The notes below the pieces were generated by a model. It was not told where the DNA came from and ran no database searches. It saw nothing but the letters and a program-made list of their open reading frames with translations. From Umbilicaria muhlenbergii (Eukaryota > Ascomycota > Lecanoromycetes > Umbilicariales > Umbilicariaceae): 64,000 nucleotides of DNA. The translations under genes were made by a program, and so were the position numbers. The stretch lies in assembly GCA_000611775.1 (NCBI GenBank), contig KK106983.1:5461818-5525817 (forward strand), read 5' to 3'. Positions 11,540 to 21,069 of this stretch are shown in pieces; position 1 is the stretch's first letter; the number at the start of each line of letters is the position of its first letter.

Positions 11540-11782
11540 GGTCTTCTGACCCAGCCCAAGGGAGCGGATTTGACCGCTGGTTGGATATGACGGCGGCGTG
11601 ATTCCAACTTGATAGATCAGGCTTTTCGGGTAGACATTCACAAGTCATTCGGCGCTGTCGAAATTAACTTCTTTCACGCGTCTCTTGCTTGCAGTTTAGT
11701 AAACCATCAAAATCAGCTATCTTCCCATCTCAAAAAACATCCGACACCCAAGACCAAAATCTCTCTCCCTCTCTCTCTCATC

Positions 11783-12212
11783 ATGACCAAGTCGACAGAA
11801 CCTGCGCTACGCAAACCGACCGTCAAGGAACTTCGAGCCGCCCTCGCTGACGCTCATGCCGAATTCGATGACCTCCTCGAACTTCACGACGAACACATCG
11901 AAAAGTACAACAGCGCCCACAAAGAAGTCCATACCCTCACCACCGATCTAGATTTGCTTGACCGACAGGCATACCTCATACAAGATTATGAGTATGAATG
12001 GATGAAAGACGAAGGTGAGGAGCGAAAGGGAGAACGTGGACGAGATATGATCAATGCACGAGAAGCCGTGAAGGAAGTTAGACTGCAATTAAGAGAGGTC
12101 AAGGAGAAGGTAAGCGGTCACCCTGGTGATGCGAATATGGACCGCAGTTGTGCTGATTGTCTCTCCGTTATAGATCACCGTGCTGGAAAGGCAGTTGGCC
12201 GCGAAGAAGTGA
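11783..12212 (+). CDS. Array gene 8: small helical protein of unknown family
   Basis: Exons 11783-12109 and 12174-12212, intron 12110-12173 (GTAAGC...TTATAG, phase 0), product about 121 aa. This is the most acidic member: DAHAEFDDLLELHDEH, NSAHKEVHTLTTDLDLLD, EYEWMKDEGEER, then AREAVKEVRLQLREVKEK before the intron. The last exon is ITVLERQLAAKK. The start ATG follows a long CT-rich run (11758-11781), a typical fungal pyrimidine stretch near transcription starts. An upstream in-frame ATG at 11609 is possible but would add a stretch without family similarity. Confidence 0.7.
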
Positions 12213-12789
12213 GAAGGCATCGAAAGGGAGATTGGGTGGCGAAGTTCAGAGTGTACGAGGCGTATTGTCTCATAAAGATTGATCGGCTCAGAAATGAGGA
12301 GGGCGAGATGGTAATGTGATGCTTCTTCTGTGGCCCTTTCGGCCCATCGAGTGGTTTAGGCCAAGGATAAAGAATTTCATACCAACATCTGAACTGCGTT
12401 CAAACCTCTTAGATAAAAATCTGACCAGTAAACTGTTGATATCGTCCAGCAGGGGTATGAGGAAAATGAGTGACAGTCTCCAGCTCGCGCCTTCTCGATA
12501 TTCCAGGGGCGAGATCGATATGTCTAAGTCCTTGAAGTGAATGCTGTCCGGATCCAAGGCTTCTCTCATCTCTGCATTCAAAATCTGACTTTATTGCTGA
12601 GTGGTCGAGGAGAACCCAAGCTGAGGATTGGCACTTATTTGGTGGAGATACGTGCCAGCAAAGACAGTATAACACTCAAGCAAGTGAATTTGACGGCGTT
12701 CACAAAGCTAGAGTGTTGACAACGCCAACGACATGATATCGGAGTTGATCGCAGACGTTTGCATACCATGAACACGCACATCCTCATCC
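12213..12789. other. Intergenic region between array genes 8 and 9, holding a MITE
   Basis: The gap contains the transposable element listed at 12463-12640. Outside that element nothing was recognised. Confidence 0.5.
12463..12640. mobile_element. MITE copy A (terminal inverted repeats, about 178 bp)
   Basis: The left end AAAATGAGTGACAGTCTCC and the right end GGATTGGCACTTATTT are imperfect inverted repeats. The interior aligns by eye with the elements at 45932-46114 and 53879-54057, sharing a TCCTTGAAGTGAATG-like block and a GGATCCA..GCTTCT block. It has no coding capacity, so it is classed as a non-autonomous DNA transposon. Target-site duplication was not resolved. Confidence 0.65.
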
Positions 12790-13338
12790 ATGTCTCTTTT
12801 AAATCTTTCCAATCCCCCAGATCGTTCCCCTCCTCCTCCACCAATCCCCGATCAACAAAACCCAACCACTCTATCCCTCTCTATCTCCCTTAAAACTGTG
12901 GACCTTCATCGACCCCACCTCTTCCGCTCCATTTCCAGCCATACGCCTCCAGATCGCGCGCGTCTCGCTCAACCGGTTCATCGCCACACACGACCAATGC
13001 ATCGCCCACTACCACGAAGCCCACAGGAAGATCCACAGCATGTACAACCGTATGCGTAACTTCGAAGCTGCCAGACACCGACTACCCCCAGGCGTCTATG
13101 ATGATTACTCGAGAAGTCAACATGGGCGGCGGGATATTGCGAGCGGGGAGATGAGAGTGGCGAGGGAGAATGTAAGGGCGGTTAGGGAGGAGATAAAGCG
13201 AGGGCAGGAGATAGTAAGTACGTCCGAGGCGTTGAGAGACCAAATTAATTGAGAGTGTAGCAGATTGCTGAGCTCGAAAAGCAAGTAGCAGCTGAGAAGT
13301 CGAGCGTTGTTGTCAACCCAGGGAGAGCCACAACGTGA
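12790..13338 (+). CDS. Array gene 9: family member with a divergent N-terminus, model uncertain
   Basis: Proposed exons 12790-12897, 12953-13213 and 13264-13338, about 147 aa. The family core (RFIATHDQCIAHYHEAH, RKIHSMYNRMRNFE, MRVARENVRAVREEIKRGQ) is open from about 12800 but has no ATG in its own frame. The ATG at 12790 reaches it only through a 55 bp intron (12898-12952) with an unusual GTGGAC donor. The second intron 13214-13263 (GTAAGT...TAGCAG) is at the family position and leads into IAELEKQVAAEKSS. As with gene 5, a frameshifted copy is the main alternative. The stop lies 113 bp before the end of the convergent RAD2 gene. Confidence 0.5.
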
Positions 13339-13451
13339 CATAAGAGAGCCACGTCATGACAACGATATAACCAACTGAGTGCATTTGCCTTCCATTTCTG
13401 ATGCGTGATAACTTTGTAACATCCTTCACATGCTCTGATACCGAGAACGCC

Positions 13452-16400
13452 TTAAGACCTGCTCTTGACATTTCTTCGCCCGTTCGAGACGCCTTTTGTC
13501 CGTTTCCTCGACTTCTTCGGAGTTTCATAGTCGTCGTCAGTTGCAGAATCCGATACTGAGGCACTTCCAGAGACAGTGGCAGATGCCTTCTTCGCAGCTG
13601 GTCTTTTCCTCGACCTCGGTTTCTCAATGTTAGTAGCAAGTTCGGCCGTGTCAGCCACATCACTATGAGCAATCCTAACATTCTCTCCATCCCCCTCGCC
13701 CTCCCCCAAAGTCGTTCTCCTCGCCCTCTCATGCAACTTCCCCAAGGCAGTCTCCATCCGTCTACTCTTGCCCTCCTTCCTTCTCCTGGGCGCAAAAGCG
13801 CTCCCACCTGCATCTCCCACTTTCGCCCCAGCACCTACGCCTCCCCCAAAGAATTGTGTAATGTTGGCCTGCGTTCCCTCATTCTCTCTGCGGTTCATAT
13901 CTTTGATGACAGGCACCAGGACCTCGTCCGTCCTCTCCTGTGTCCACCCGATCGTCGCCATCAGGAATTGCCTCAGCGCTTCCAGATCCGGCACGCCCCA
14001 CGCGAAGGCCGAGGGATCGCTGTCGACTTCTGGGTGCAGGTAGGCATGGTCGACGCGCTTATCTGGGAAGGTAGGTGGGAGGAAAAGTTTGGTGGCGTTA
14101 CGCTTGAATTTGCGCCGGAAGTGGGATCCGGCATCTTCCTCGGCGGTAAGGTTTCGGCCTGTTTGTACCTTCGTCCACCATTCCTTGAAGTCTTCGAGGG
14201 TTTCGAACTCGGAAAGAATTTCGAGAGCGGTGACGGGTCCAACTGAAGGAAGACCTTCTGTGTAATCACTGCCAAGAAGATGGGCAATGCGGATGAGCTT
14301 TTGCCTGTCGAGGGAGTATTCTTTTTCAAGGTCGGAGGAGAGGTAGCATTCTACGAACTTGGCTTGGTTGAACATGTTTTTATAGACACGCGTGCCGCCG
14401 AAGAGGAAGATATCCGAGTCATCAGTTACGATGCCGTCAACGAGACCGAGAGAGACGAGCTCGGCGCATTGGGCTTCAGCTTCCATGGGAGCGGTAACGT
14501 AAGGGAGGCCAAACAGTTTGAGTAGCTGCTGGCATTCGGTTATCATGATATGGGAGACTTCGTCGGCGTCGCGGCGGTCTTTTTTCTGTTGGTTGCGCAA
14601 TTGGCGGAGCTCGCGTTCATAATCTTCGGCGTTTTGAAGCTGGGATTTCGAATTTAGGGTTGAGGCGAAGCGGGCGTGTTCCTCGGCTTCGACGGCCAGT
14701 TGACGCATTAGGTCCTCGTCTTCTGGATCTGAATAGCCGTCTTCCGGATCGATGGGTAATTCTTCGTCAACTGGTTGATCGAAGGAATCGCCAATGGGAA
14801 TTGGCGTAGGGCCATCTTCATCAGGTGTAGGAATAATAGCAGAAAGCTGAGATTGTATAGAAGACTCTGAGATACCGACATTCTCAAATCCTAGAGATAG
14901 CGATTTCAACATTTCGGGCTGCAAAACACCTCCAGTAGGTTCGACAGCGTCCTGAGTTTGGTGGAGCTCTCCAGCATCTTCCTGGTCGCTCTCTTCCCAC
15001 TCGAGTAATTCTTCGTCACCAGAGCCTTCTTGTTCGACGGTATCTTCTCTAGCCTCGACAGCTTCTGGCTCATTCACTACAGGCCTCCTATTTTCTCTAG
15101 GCATATCGGACTTTGGAGGCTCGGCGCGAATCAAGTCCGCAACATCGTCCAACCTGAGCTCTGAATCTATAGGTAATGCCTCCAGCATCTCTACATCGTC
15201 TCCCTCGTCACTAGAAGATACAACTTCTATAACTTCGTCTGCCTTTGGCTTTGGAGCATCTAAGTCGATGACTTCACCAGTCTCTTGCCGCCTGAGAATT
15301 CGTTGCTCCTCCAGTAATCTTTCTCGATTGTCCAAATTACCCCCATCAAATTGCCCGTCTTCAAGGGCATGTTGTGCGGCGGTCTTTTCACGTATATCTG
15401 TGAAGAACCACGGCGGCAATGGCTGCTCCTGTTTCTCAGGTTCAGGCACTTTCTCGAAACCTCCTGCCTGCTCTTCTATAGGCTTCTTCTTCTTCTTACT
15501 GAGCATCGATTTGCCTAGATTGAGTGACTCGAAAGGCAAGGGTCCATCGAAACCATTTGTCTTTAAAGGGGTGTCCGTTCCAGTGGTAGATGTCGCGTCC
15601 AATGGATTTGCAGGAGAAATCTGTGTTTGAACTGTTCCTGGTCTTTCTAAGCTTCTTGGACCAGGACTTTGAGATCTTCCCTGTGGTTGATATTTGGTTT
15701 TCCTTGACTCGGCCAATGCAGCTTCAATATCCATGTTATCTCCGGCCTGGTAGTCGTGCAGGAAAGGGCTCTTTGCAGCCCCATTTGCTTTAGCATTGGT
15801 CATTTGCGCAATCGTTCGGCCGAATTTTGCGTTTTTTTGGTTGAACTCGAGGGGTTGATCAATCCTTGGCCCTGCGTATGCTGGTGCAGCGCCGTCGCTT
15901 TTGTTCGCCACTGCTGGTTCCTCTTGATCTGGGGCTTGAAGTGACAGCGCGATAGCTTTCTCTAGGTCTTCCTCTTCCTCCGTCCTTGGGGCAGGAGCTG
16001 GCACATCCTCAAACAGAGCGTCCATGTCTTCCTCCGGCAGAGTTTCCCATTCATTTTCGGGCTCTGGTGCCAGGAACAAGGAGTCTGGATCATCGTCCGT
16101 ATACGTCGGAGGGGCCTTCTTCTTGAGCCCCGCTGCTTTCTGCCGTGCCTCGTAGATCGCGCGGCGCTTCTCCACCGCCTCGCTGGACATATAGTCATCA
16201 TTGAGACGTGGAGACGATGACCGAGCTGCACGCTTTGGTAATCGATTCAGGCCCTCAATCGGAACATCCTCAAAGCCATCGTCTTCCCAGACATCGTCCT
16301 CATCATCTTCCCCCATGACATCGCGCTCAACGCGGTCAACATCAATGGGCTTGTTCCTCTCCCCTTCTCCCTTGTTACTCACGACACCCAAAGCCCATCC

Positions 16401-17363
16401 ACCCTCAACCCCATCATTCTTAACAAGGACGTACTCCCTGCCCTTTTCGCCCGCAACCCTACCCTGGCCATTTACTCCAAACATGGCGTTTTCTCCGTTC
16501 ATGCCGTTAATGTTCATCAACCTCTGCGTCAGTTCATTTCTTTCTTTTACCCTCTCCACCTGAAATTTTGAGAAAGCCATTCGGTCCGGAAACATAGTAT
16601 CCAGTTGTTCCTTGCTATAGCCCATCCTCAACCTACTCCTCAGCCTAGCCGCGTTCAAGATATTGTAACGGTCACTCGCTGGTAAACTTAAGAAAAACGG
16701 GCTGTTGAAATCGATCTTGCTGAAGTCGTAGATATTGACATCCTCCCCCGTATGAAACTGCCTTGCATATTCCTCCAGCTCTTCGTGGCTCATAATTCTC
16801 GGATCATTCGGCGCGCCCATTTCCGCCAGGCTAACATCTAAATCAGGTAGATGGTACGCATCCTTCTTCCTGAACTGCCGATTCTGCTGCCTTTCCTTTT
16901 GCGTCATCTGCAACTCGTCCACATACACCAAGTTTTCCGGCAGTTCTTCTTCTTCTTGCTCCACAGCCGGTCTGTCTCTCTCCTCCCGTCTCTTCCTATC
17001 TTCTTCTTCTGCCCTCCTCTGCATCTGCACCGCCAGCAGCTTCCCCGCCGTCCGGACAGCATCTTCCCTTCTCCCTTCTCGTCTGGCCTTTCTCCCACTA
17101 ACAGTCTGCCTCTTCAGCGCCGGCGCACCGCCATCAAACACGAAGACCGGCTTGATGCCAAAGAAGAGTAGCTTGCAGATGCGCCGGAAGAAGCCTACAA
17201 CGTGGGAGTTGCGTAAAGCATTGCCTTCTTTATCGCGGACGGCTTTCAGGAATTGGTAAATCCATATCGATGCGTCGACAGCGAGGCGCTTCTTGTTGAG
17301 GGTTTCTAGCTTGATAGGGCGAGCGCAGGGTTGGACGACGGTCCATAGGCCGGTGACACCCAT
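13452..17363 (-). CDS. RAD2: XPG/RAD2-family DNA repair endonuclease
   Basis: Structure-specific nuclease that makes the 3' incision in nucleotide excision repair. It is a single uninterrupted frame of 1303 aa. The N-terminal nuclease region starts MGVTGLWTVVQPC and contains LAVDASIWIYQF and FVFDGGAPALKR. The internal nuclease region lies at about 925-1110, with APMEAEAQCAEL, TDDSDIFLFGG and GSDYTEGLPSVGP (helix-hairpin-helix). The long spacer between them is acidic, as expected for RAD2/XPG rather than FEN1 or EXO1. It contains a UIM-like segment (EDLEKAIALSLQ, about 468). Near the C-terminus is a PIP-like box QANITQFF (about 1165), then Lys/Arg-rich probable nuclear signals. ATG assignment is firm because the family begins MGVxGLW. 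Confidence 0.95.
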   Translation of the reverse strand: MGVTGLWTVVQPCARPIKLETLNKKRLAVDASIWIYQFLKAVRDKEGNALRNSHVVGFFRRICKLLFFGIKPVFVFDGGAPALKRQTVSGRKARREGRREDAVRTAGKLLAVQMQRRAEEEDRKRREERDRPAVEQEEEELPENLVYVDELQMTQKERQQNRQFRKKDAYHLPDLDVSLAEMGAPNDPRIMSHEELEEYARQFHTGEDVNIYDFSKIDFNSPFFLSLPASDRYNILNAARLRSRLRMGYSKEQLDTMFPDRMAFSKFQVERVKERNELTQRLMNINGMNGENAMFGVNGQGRVAGEKGREYVLVKNDGVEGGWALGVVSNKGEGERNKPIDVDRVERDVMGEDDEDDVWEDDGFEDVPIEGLNRLPKRAARSSSPRLNDDYMSSEAVEKRRAIYEARQKAAGLKKKAPPTYTDDDPDSLFLAPEPENEWETLPEEDMDALFEDVPAPAPRTEEEEDLEKAIALSLQAPDQEEPAVANKSDGAAPAYAGPRIDQPLEFNQKNAKFGRTIAQMTNAKANGAAKSPFLHDYQAGDNMDIEAALAESRKTKYQPQGRSQSPGPRSLERPGTVQTQISPANPLDATSTTGTDTPLKTNGFDGPLPFESLNLGKSMLSKKKKKPIEEQAGGFEKVPEPEKQEQPLPPWFFTDIREKTAAQHALEDGQFDGGNLDNRERLLEEQRILRRQETGEVIDLDAPKPKADEVIEVVSSSDEGDDVEMLEALPIDSELRLDDVADLIRAEPPKSDMPRENRRPVVNEPEAVEAREDTVEQEGSGDEELLEWEESDQEDAGELHQTQDAVEPTGGVLQPEMLKSLSLGFENVGISESSIQSQLSAIIPTPDEDGPTPIPIGDSFDQPVDEELPIDPEDGYSDPEDEDLMRQLAVEAEEHARFASTLNSKSQLQNAEDYERELRQLRNQQKKDRRDADEVSHIMITECQQLLKLFGLPYVTAPMEAEAQCAELVSLGLVDGIVTDDSDIFLFGGTRVYKNMFNQAKFVECYLSSDLEKEYSLDRQKLIRIAHLLGSDYTEGLPSVGPVTALEILSEFETLEDFKEWWTKVQTGRNLTAEEDAGSHFRRKFKRNATKLFLPPTFPDKRVDHAYLHPEVDSDPSAFAWGVPDLEALRQFLMATIGWTQERTDEVLVPVIKDMNRRENEGTQANITQFFGGGVGAGAKVGDAGGSAFAPRRRKEGKSRRMETALGKLHERARRTTLGEGEGDGENVRIAHSDVADTAELATNIEKPRSRKRPAAKKASATVSGSASVSDSATDDDYETPKKSRKRTKGVSNGRRNVKSRS

Positions 17364-17781
17364 GCCTGAGTGAGTCTATGGATGGAGGGCGCACTCAGGG
17401 GAAGCTGTGGTTATAGGAGTCGCCGAACTGAAAGCGTAGACACAAGGCATATTCGTGTGACCCATATAATGAGCCTATGCAGACCAGGTAGGGTTCATAG
17501 GCGTGTTGTTGCAGCCATCTAACATTCCGATTTTTGGAGCGTCTCGTCTAAACGCGCGATGACGTTGACCAATCACCAAGTCACGTGCGACAACCATCTA
17601 ATCGATATCAGACATAGACTAGTCTACTACATTTGCTACAAGTCCACTTGGAACGGTACAAAGGGGCGAGTTCTGCTTCACTACTAGAGGACTCAAAGCG
17701 GAAGTATAGCGGGAAAGATAACAATGTCTAGGGCTTATAAGACAGGCTTGCATAATACCCCAATTCCACCGTGTATTCCAG
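17364..17781. other. Intergenic region between RAD2 and the secreted-protein gene
   Basis: It holds the RAD2 upstream region and the 3' end of the minus-strand gene that stops at 17782. No gene or repeat seen. Confidence 0.4.
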
Positions 17782-18416
17782 TCAATTATGTCCATTTATA
17801 ACTCCGTTGCCGACCTGGTGAGCCCCGTCATAAATACCAAAACTCGCCGCCGTAAACTGGTGCTCGCTCATCCACTGATGCAAAGCCGACAGAGCCGCAC
17901 CGAGGACGCTATACGTCGTCTGGTGGTTATTGGCATTCCACACTTGCAGCGAGATAGCATTTGCCCCAACCTGGTTGAACATCCCATGTGCAATCACTCC
18001 GTCACCAGCTTGTAAGATATGGTTGAGCACATTGGCAACAGAGTTGAGAAGAAGGTTGGAAACCGCATTTCCAGCGATATGTATCCCTACTGTGATGGCT
18101 ATGTGTGTTTGAGAGTTCGGAACCCACACAGTTACCACTTCAGAGTTGCTCCTGGCTTCGAGGCTTTTGAATAGGATGTTGCGGCGCTCGAGGAAGCTAC
18201 AGAATCATGGTTGTCAGCTGACATTTTTGTGGAAGCGAGGAGTGACTGCTTTACACACGTTCCGGCTTTGACAGTTGAGGCATCGGCACCGAATTGGCTT
18301 CGGGCAACAATTGGAGAACCCTGGGCGGGTAATGCCAGGCTGAAGGCAGTGAGCTGGACTATAGCCCCGATGACTGATAGGCTAAACGGTCGCATGCTGG
18401 CTCTGAAGCTCCTCAA
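17782..18416 (-). CDS. Small secreted protein of unknown function
   Basis: Two exons (18259-18416 and 17782-18196) joined across intron 18197-18258 (GTGTGT, CAGCTGAC branch, CTGTAG), about 190 aa. The N-terminus MRSFRASMRPFSLSV continues into a hydrophobic stretch (VIGAIVQLTAFSLALPA), a typical signal peptide with cleavage near residues 30-34. The mature part contains FLERRNILFKSLEARS, then a small-residue-rich region with repeated Asn/His/Gly motifs, ending NGVINGHN. It has only one or two cysteines, so it is not a classic disulphide-rich effector. A second Met at residue 8 could be the true start. A TATA-like TTAAATAG lies about 75 bp upstream. No family was recognised. Confidence 0.65.
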
Positions 18417-19326
18417 GAGAGCTGAGGCCGTGAATTTCTACCGTGGAAGCTGAAGATAAGAACAACTGGCACGTTGAGCCAGAACCCTCTATTTAAGCAT
18501 GAATTTCTCCATATTTCCCGCAAACATAAACGCCATCCAGAGTCTACGAGCCAGTGTCTGGGAGTTGCGAGGTTATAAGCACGTATGGGACAGTGTCGGT
18601 AACATCGCAAGTTCATCGCAACTGTTTCAGCTTCCGTGCTTCCGCCTGCGCGTTTCAACACAGACATGTGATAATTTTCCGGGTACAGACATGCTTTCTG
18701 GCGCAGCAATCAAGTTGCAATGCGAATCAATTGCGTTTACACAGAATGGGCTGAACGATGCAGCGAGACTCGCCGTGGTAAAGGGCACGGGAGTACAAGC
18801 TCGTTCATGACACACGGAATTGCTGAATCATTATGATGATCACTGTATGTAAATGCAGTTCGGGAAGAGAAATGAGCTGAAGCGCCGAAGCAGAAGTTAT
18901 GGTACCTGATGCATCGGATATATCATAGAAGTACAACATCGTGGTATTCTCACCGCCAAACACTCCTAAACACCACAGACCGCCTCTGAAAACAAAGAAC
19001 TTCTGCATTAACATCTCCCTGAAAGGACCTGACGCATTATCGTCAAAAAAGGTTGAAGCTCTTGTGATCGGTAGTCGCCCGCACCTTGTAATTATCCTCT
19101 GAGGTGTTGTCGTAATCCTGTGGGCCAAAGCACTGCGTGGGACCTTCGTACAGTAAATCTACAGTTTTTGGCACACTCTCCATTTACCGAAGCACATGAA
19201 TTTCCAATGGAAGCTGGCGGCTGTACCCGACACCACGCCGCCCAAAGTAAGTGCTCGCGAATACCTTCAAGAACTAGCGTCCTAGACTCAGCATGCTTAT
19301 TATTAACACCTTTCACATGTCGGTGG
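18417..19326. other. Intergenic region, no gene recognised
   Basis: This 910 bp stretch holds the promoter of the secreted-protein gene and the 3' region of the phosphatase gene. Short open frames occur on both strands but none resembles a known protein. Confidence 0.4.
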
Positions 19327-21069
19327 CTAATAGCTTTGCGCAGAGACAACAGCGGGCTTATATCGATGTTAGAAGCTTACAGACTTGCTGATAGGTTGAG
19401 GACTTACCGGACTATTCAACATGCTGTTTCTCTTGTTGCGACCTTTCTTGATGTGGCTCTTCAACGCGCTTGAATCGAGGGGCTTCAGAAGCTCAAAGCT
19501 GCAAAGTAGTTCATCAGATACCGACATAACCGCGCCCCAGTTGTCGAACTCTCCGCAGTACTAACAGTCACAGTCAGTAGATGCGAAACAGGTGGAACTG
19601 AGACGACATACATTGGGTGCTGAGAATACTGTTACCAAGATGCGGTCGTTGAAGAATTCATAGCCATCTTCAACGACCATGTGTGCCCTGCAGACAAGAT
19701 CAAAGTCATGCCGTTGTAAGAACTCCATGATGACCTTCTTTCCAAAGCAATAGCTGACACCTCTTTCGTTTGCTTCCCAGTCGGACTCCATATCCGCGGG
19801 ATCACTCCACAGGAGATCGTTGAGCAAGCCGTAGTCAGGTACGTCCGTTGGTCTTGCGATCTGCCGTATGTCGTCCATATGTGATAAGCTCGGGGAGAGA
19901 CCCCCATGAACGCAGAAGATCTTCCCTGCCACGATCGCGGCAATCGGTAAGCAGTTGAAAGTGTCGACAAACGTTTTCCAGATCTTAATGTTGCAGCGTC
20001 TCTTGCATTCGTCGTAAAAGCCGTAGACCCTAGTAACATTGGCGCACTCATGGTTCCCTCTTAGCAGGAAGAAGTTCTCTGGGAACTTCAACTTGTAACA
20101 TAAGAGTAGGAGAATGGTCTCCAAGCTCTGCTTTCCTCGATCGACATAATCACCGAGGAAAAGATAATTAGCATTTGGTGGGAAGCCACACATTTCGAAC
20201 ATGCGGATCAAGTCCGTGTATTGGCCATGGACATCTCCTACAATCTTGACCGGCGCGGCGAGCTCGATTAGAGCTGGCTGGGAAAGTAGGACTTCACGCG
20301 CAGCAGTGCAGATTGCTGTTATTTCAGCGTTCTTCAGACAGACGGCCTTGGTAACTTTGGCAGAGTATCCTGCGTCAAGTAATCTAGTAATCATTTCATC
20401 TAGATCGATCGACTTCAACGCTCCTAAACCCATGGCTGGCGAACTGCCTAAAACTCCGTCTTCATATGCGGCGGCAGTTGACGTATCCGGTGCTCTTGGG
20501 TTTATCGCATTTTCCCTCTTTGTCAAGATTGACTCCTTTGGCTGTTGATTGCCAGAGGGGTGCAATGCGCCCGTAGGTGGCGCATCGGATACGTGGTCCA
20601 CTTCTCCTTTCTGCTGCGCCTTGCCTACAGAATGGTGGCCTTTTCCGAGTGACGCCGATTGCGTTGGTGATGGAGGCGGGCTAGGTGATCCTGACCCTGG
20701 CGGACTAGGTGACTCGATCGAGTCTCCGGAGGCCAAAGTCGAGGCCTGCAATGACGCCGCTCGGCTCGCCCTGGATCCGCTCGATTTCGCACTTGTGGCA
20801 GACCTAGTGGATGCAACGTCGGATCTATCCACGCCTCCATTGCTTGTATCTAGATTGGAGAGTGATCCCCTAGGACTGTCCAACTTTCCAGTACCAGGTA
20901 TTTTAGATCGGATTGATCCTCGGAAAGAGCGCGAGGATTCTTTAGTATCAGATCTGCTGAAAGACGGATATGATTGGAGACCCTCCGCAACAGATCGATC
21001 GAGAGTAGTTGACGATGCGTTGGTTGGTGTCTTGGAGCCATCGCGGCTCTTGGATGGTTGCTGGCCCAT
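19327..21069 (-). CDS. PPZ1: PPZ-type serine/threonine protein phosphatase
   Basis: PP1-like phosphatase of the fungal PPZ class, linked in yeast to salt tolerance, K+ homeostasis and cell-wall integrity. Exons 19612-21069, 19408-19560 and 19327-19356; introns 19561-19611 and 19357-19407; about 546 aa. The start is the ATG of [11 protein letters not shown], which fits the N-myristoylation pattern (Gly2, Ser6). About 215 Ser/Pro-rich residues precede the catalytic domain, as in PPZ. Metal and catalytic motifs are [19 protein letters not shown] and RGNHECANV, with HGGLSP and SAPN further on. The last tiny exon encodes PAVVSAQSY, matching the PPZ C-terminal end, and confirms the final splice. 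Residues before the catalytic domain are probably a regulatory, phosphorylated region. Confidence 0.92.
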
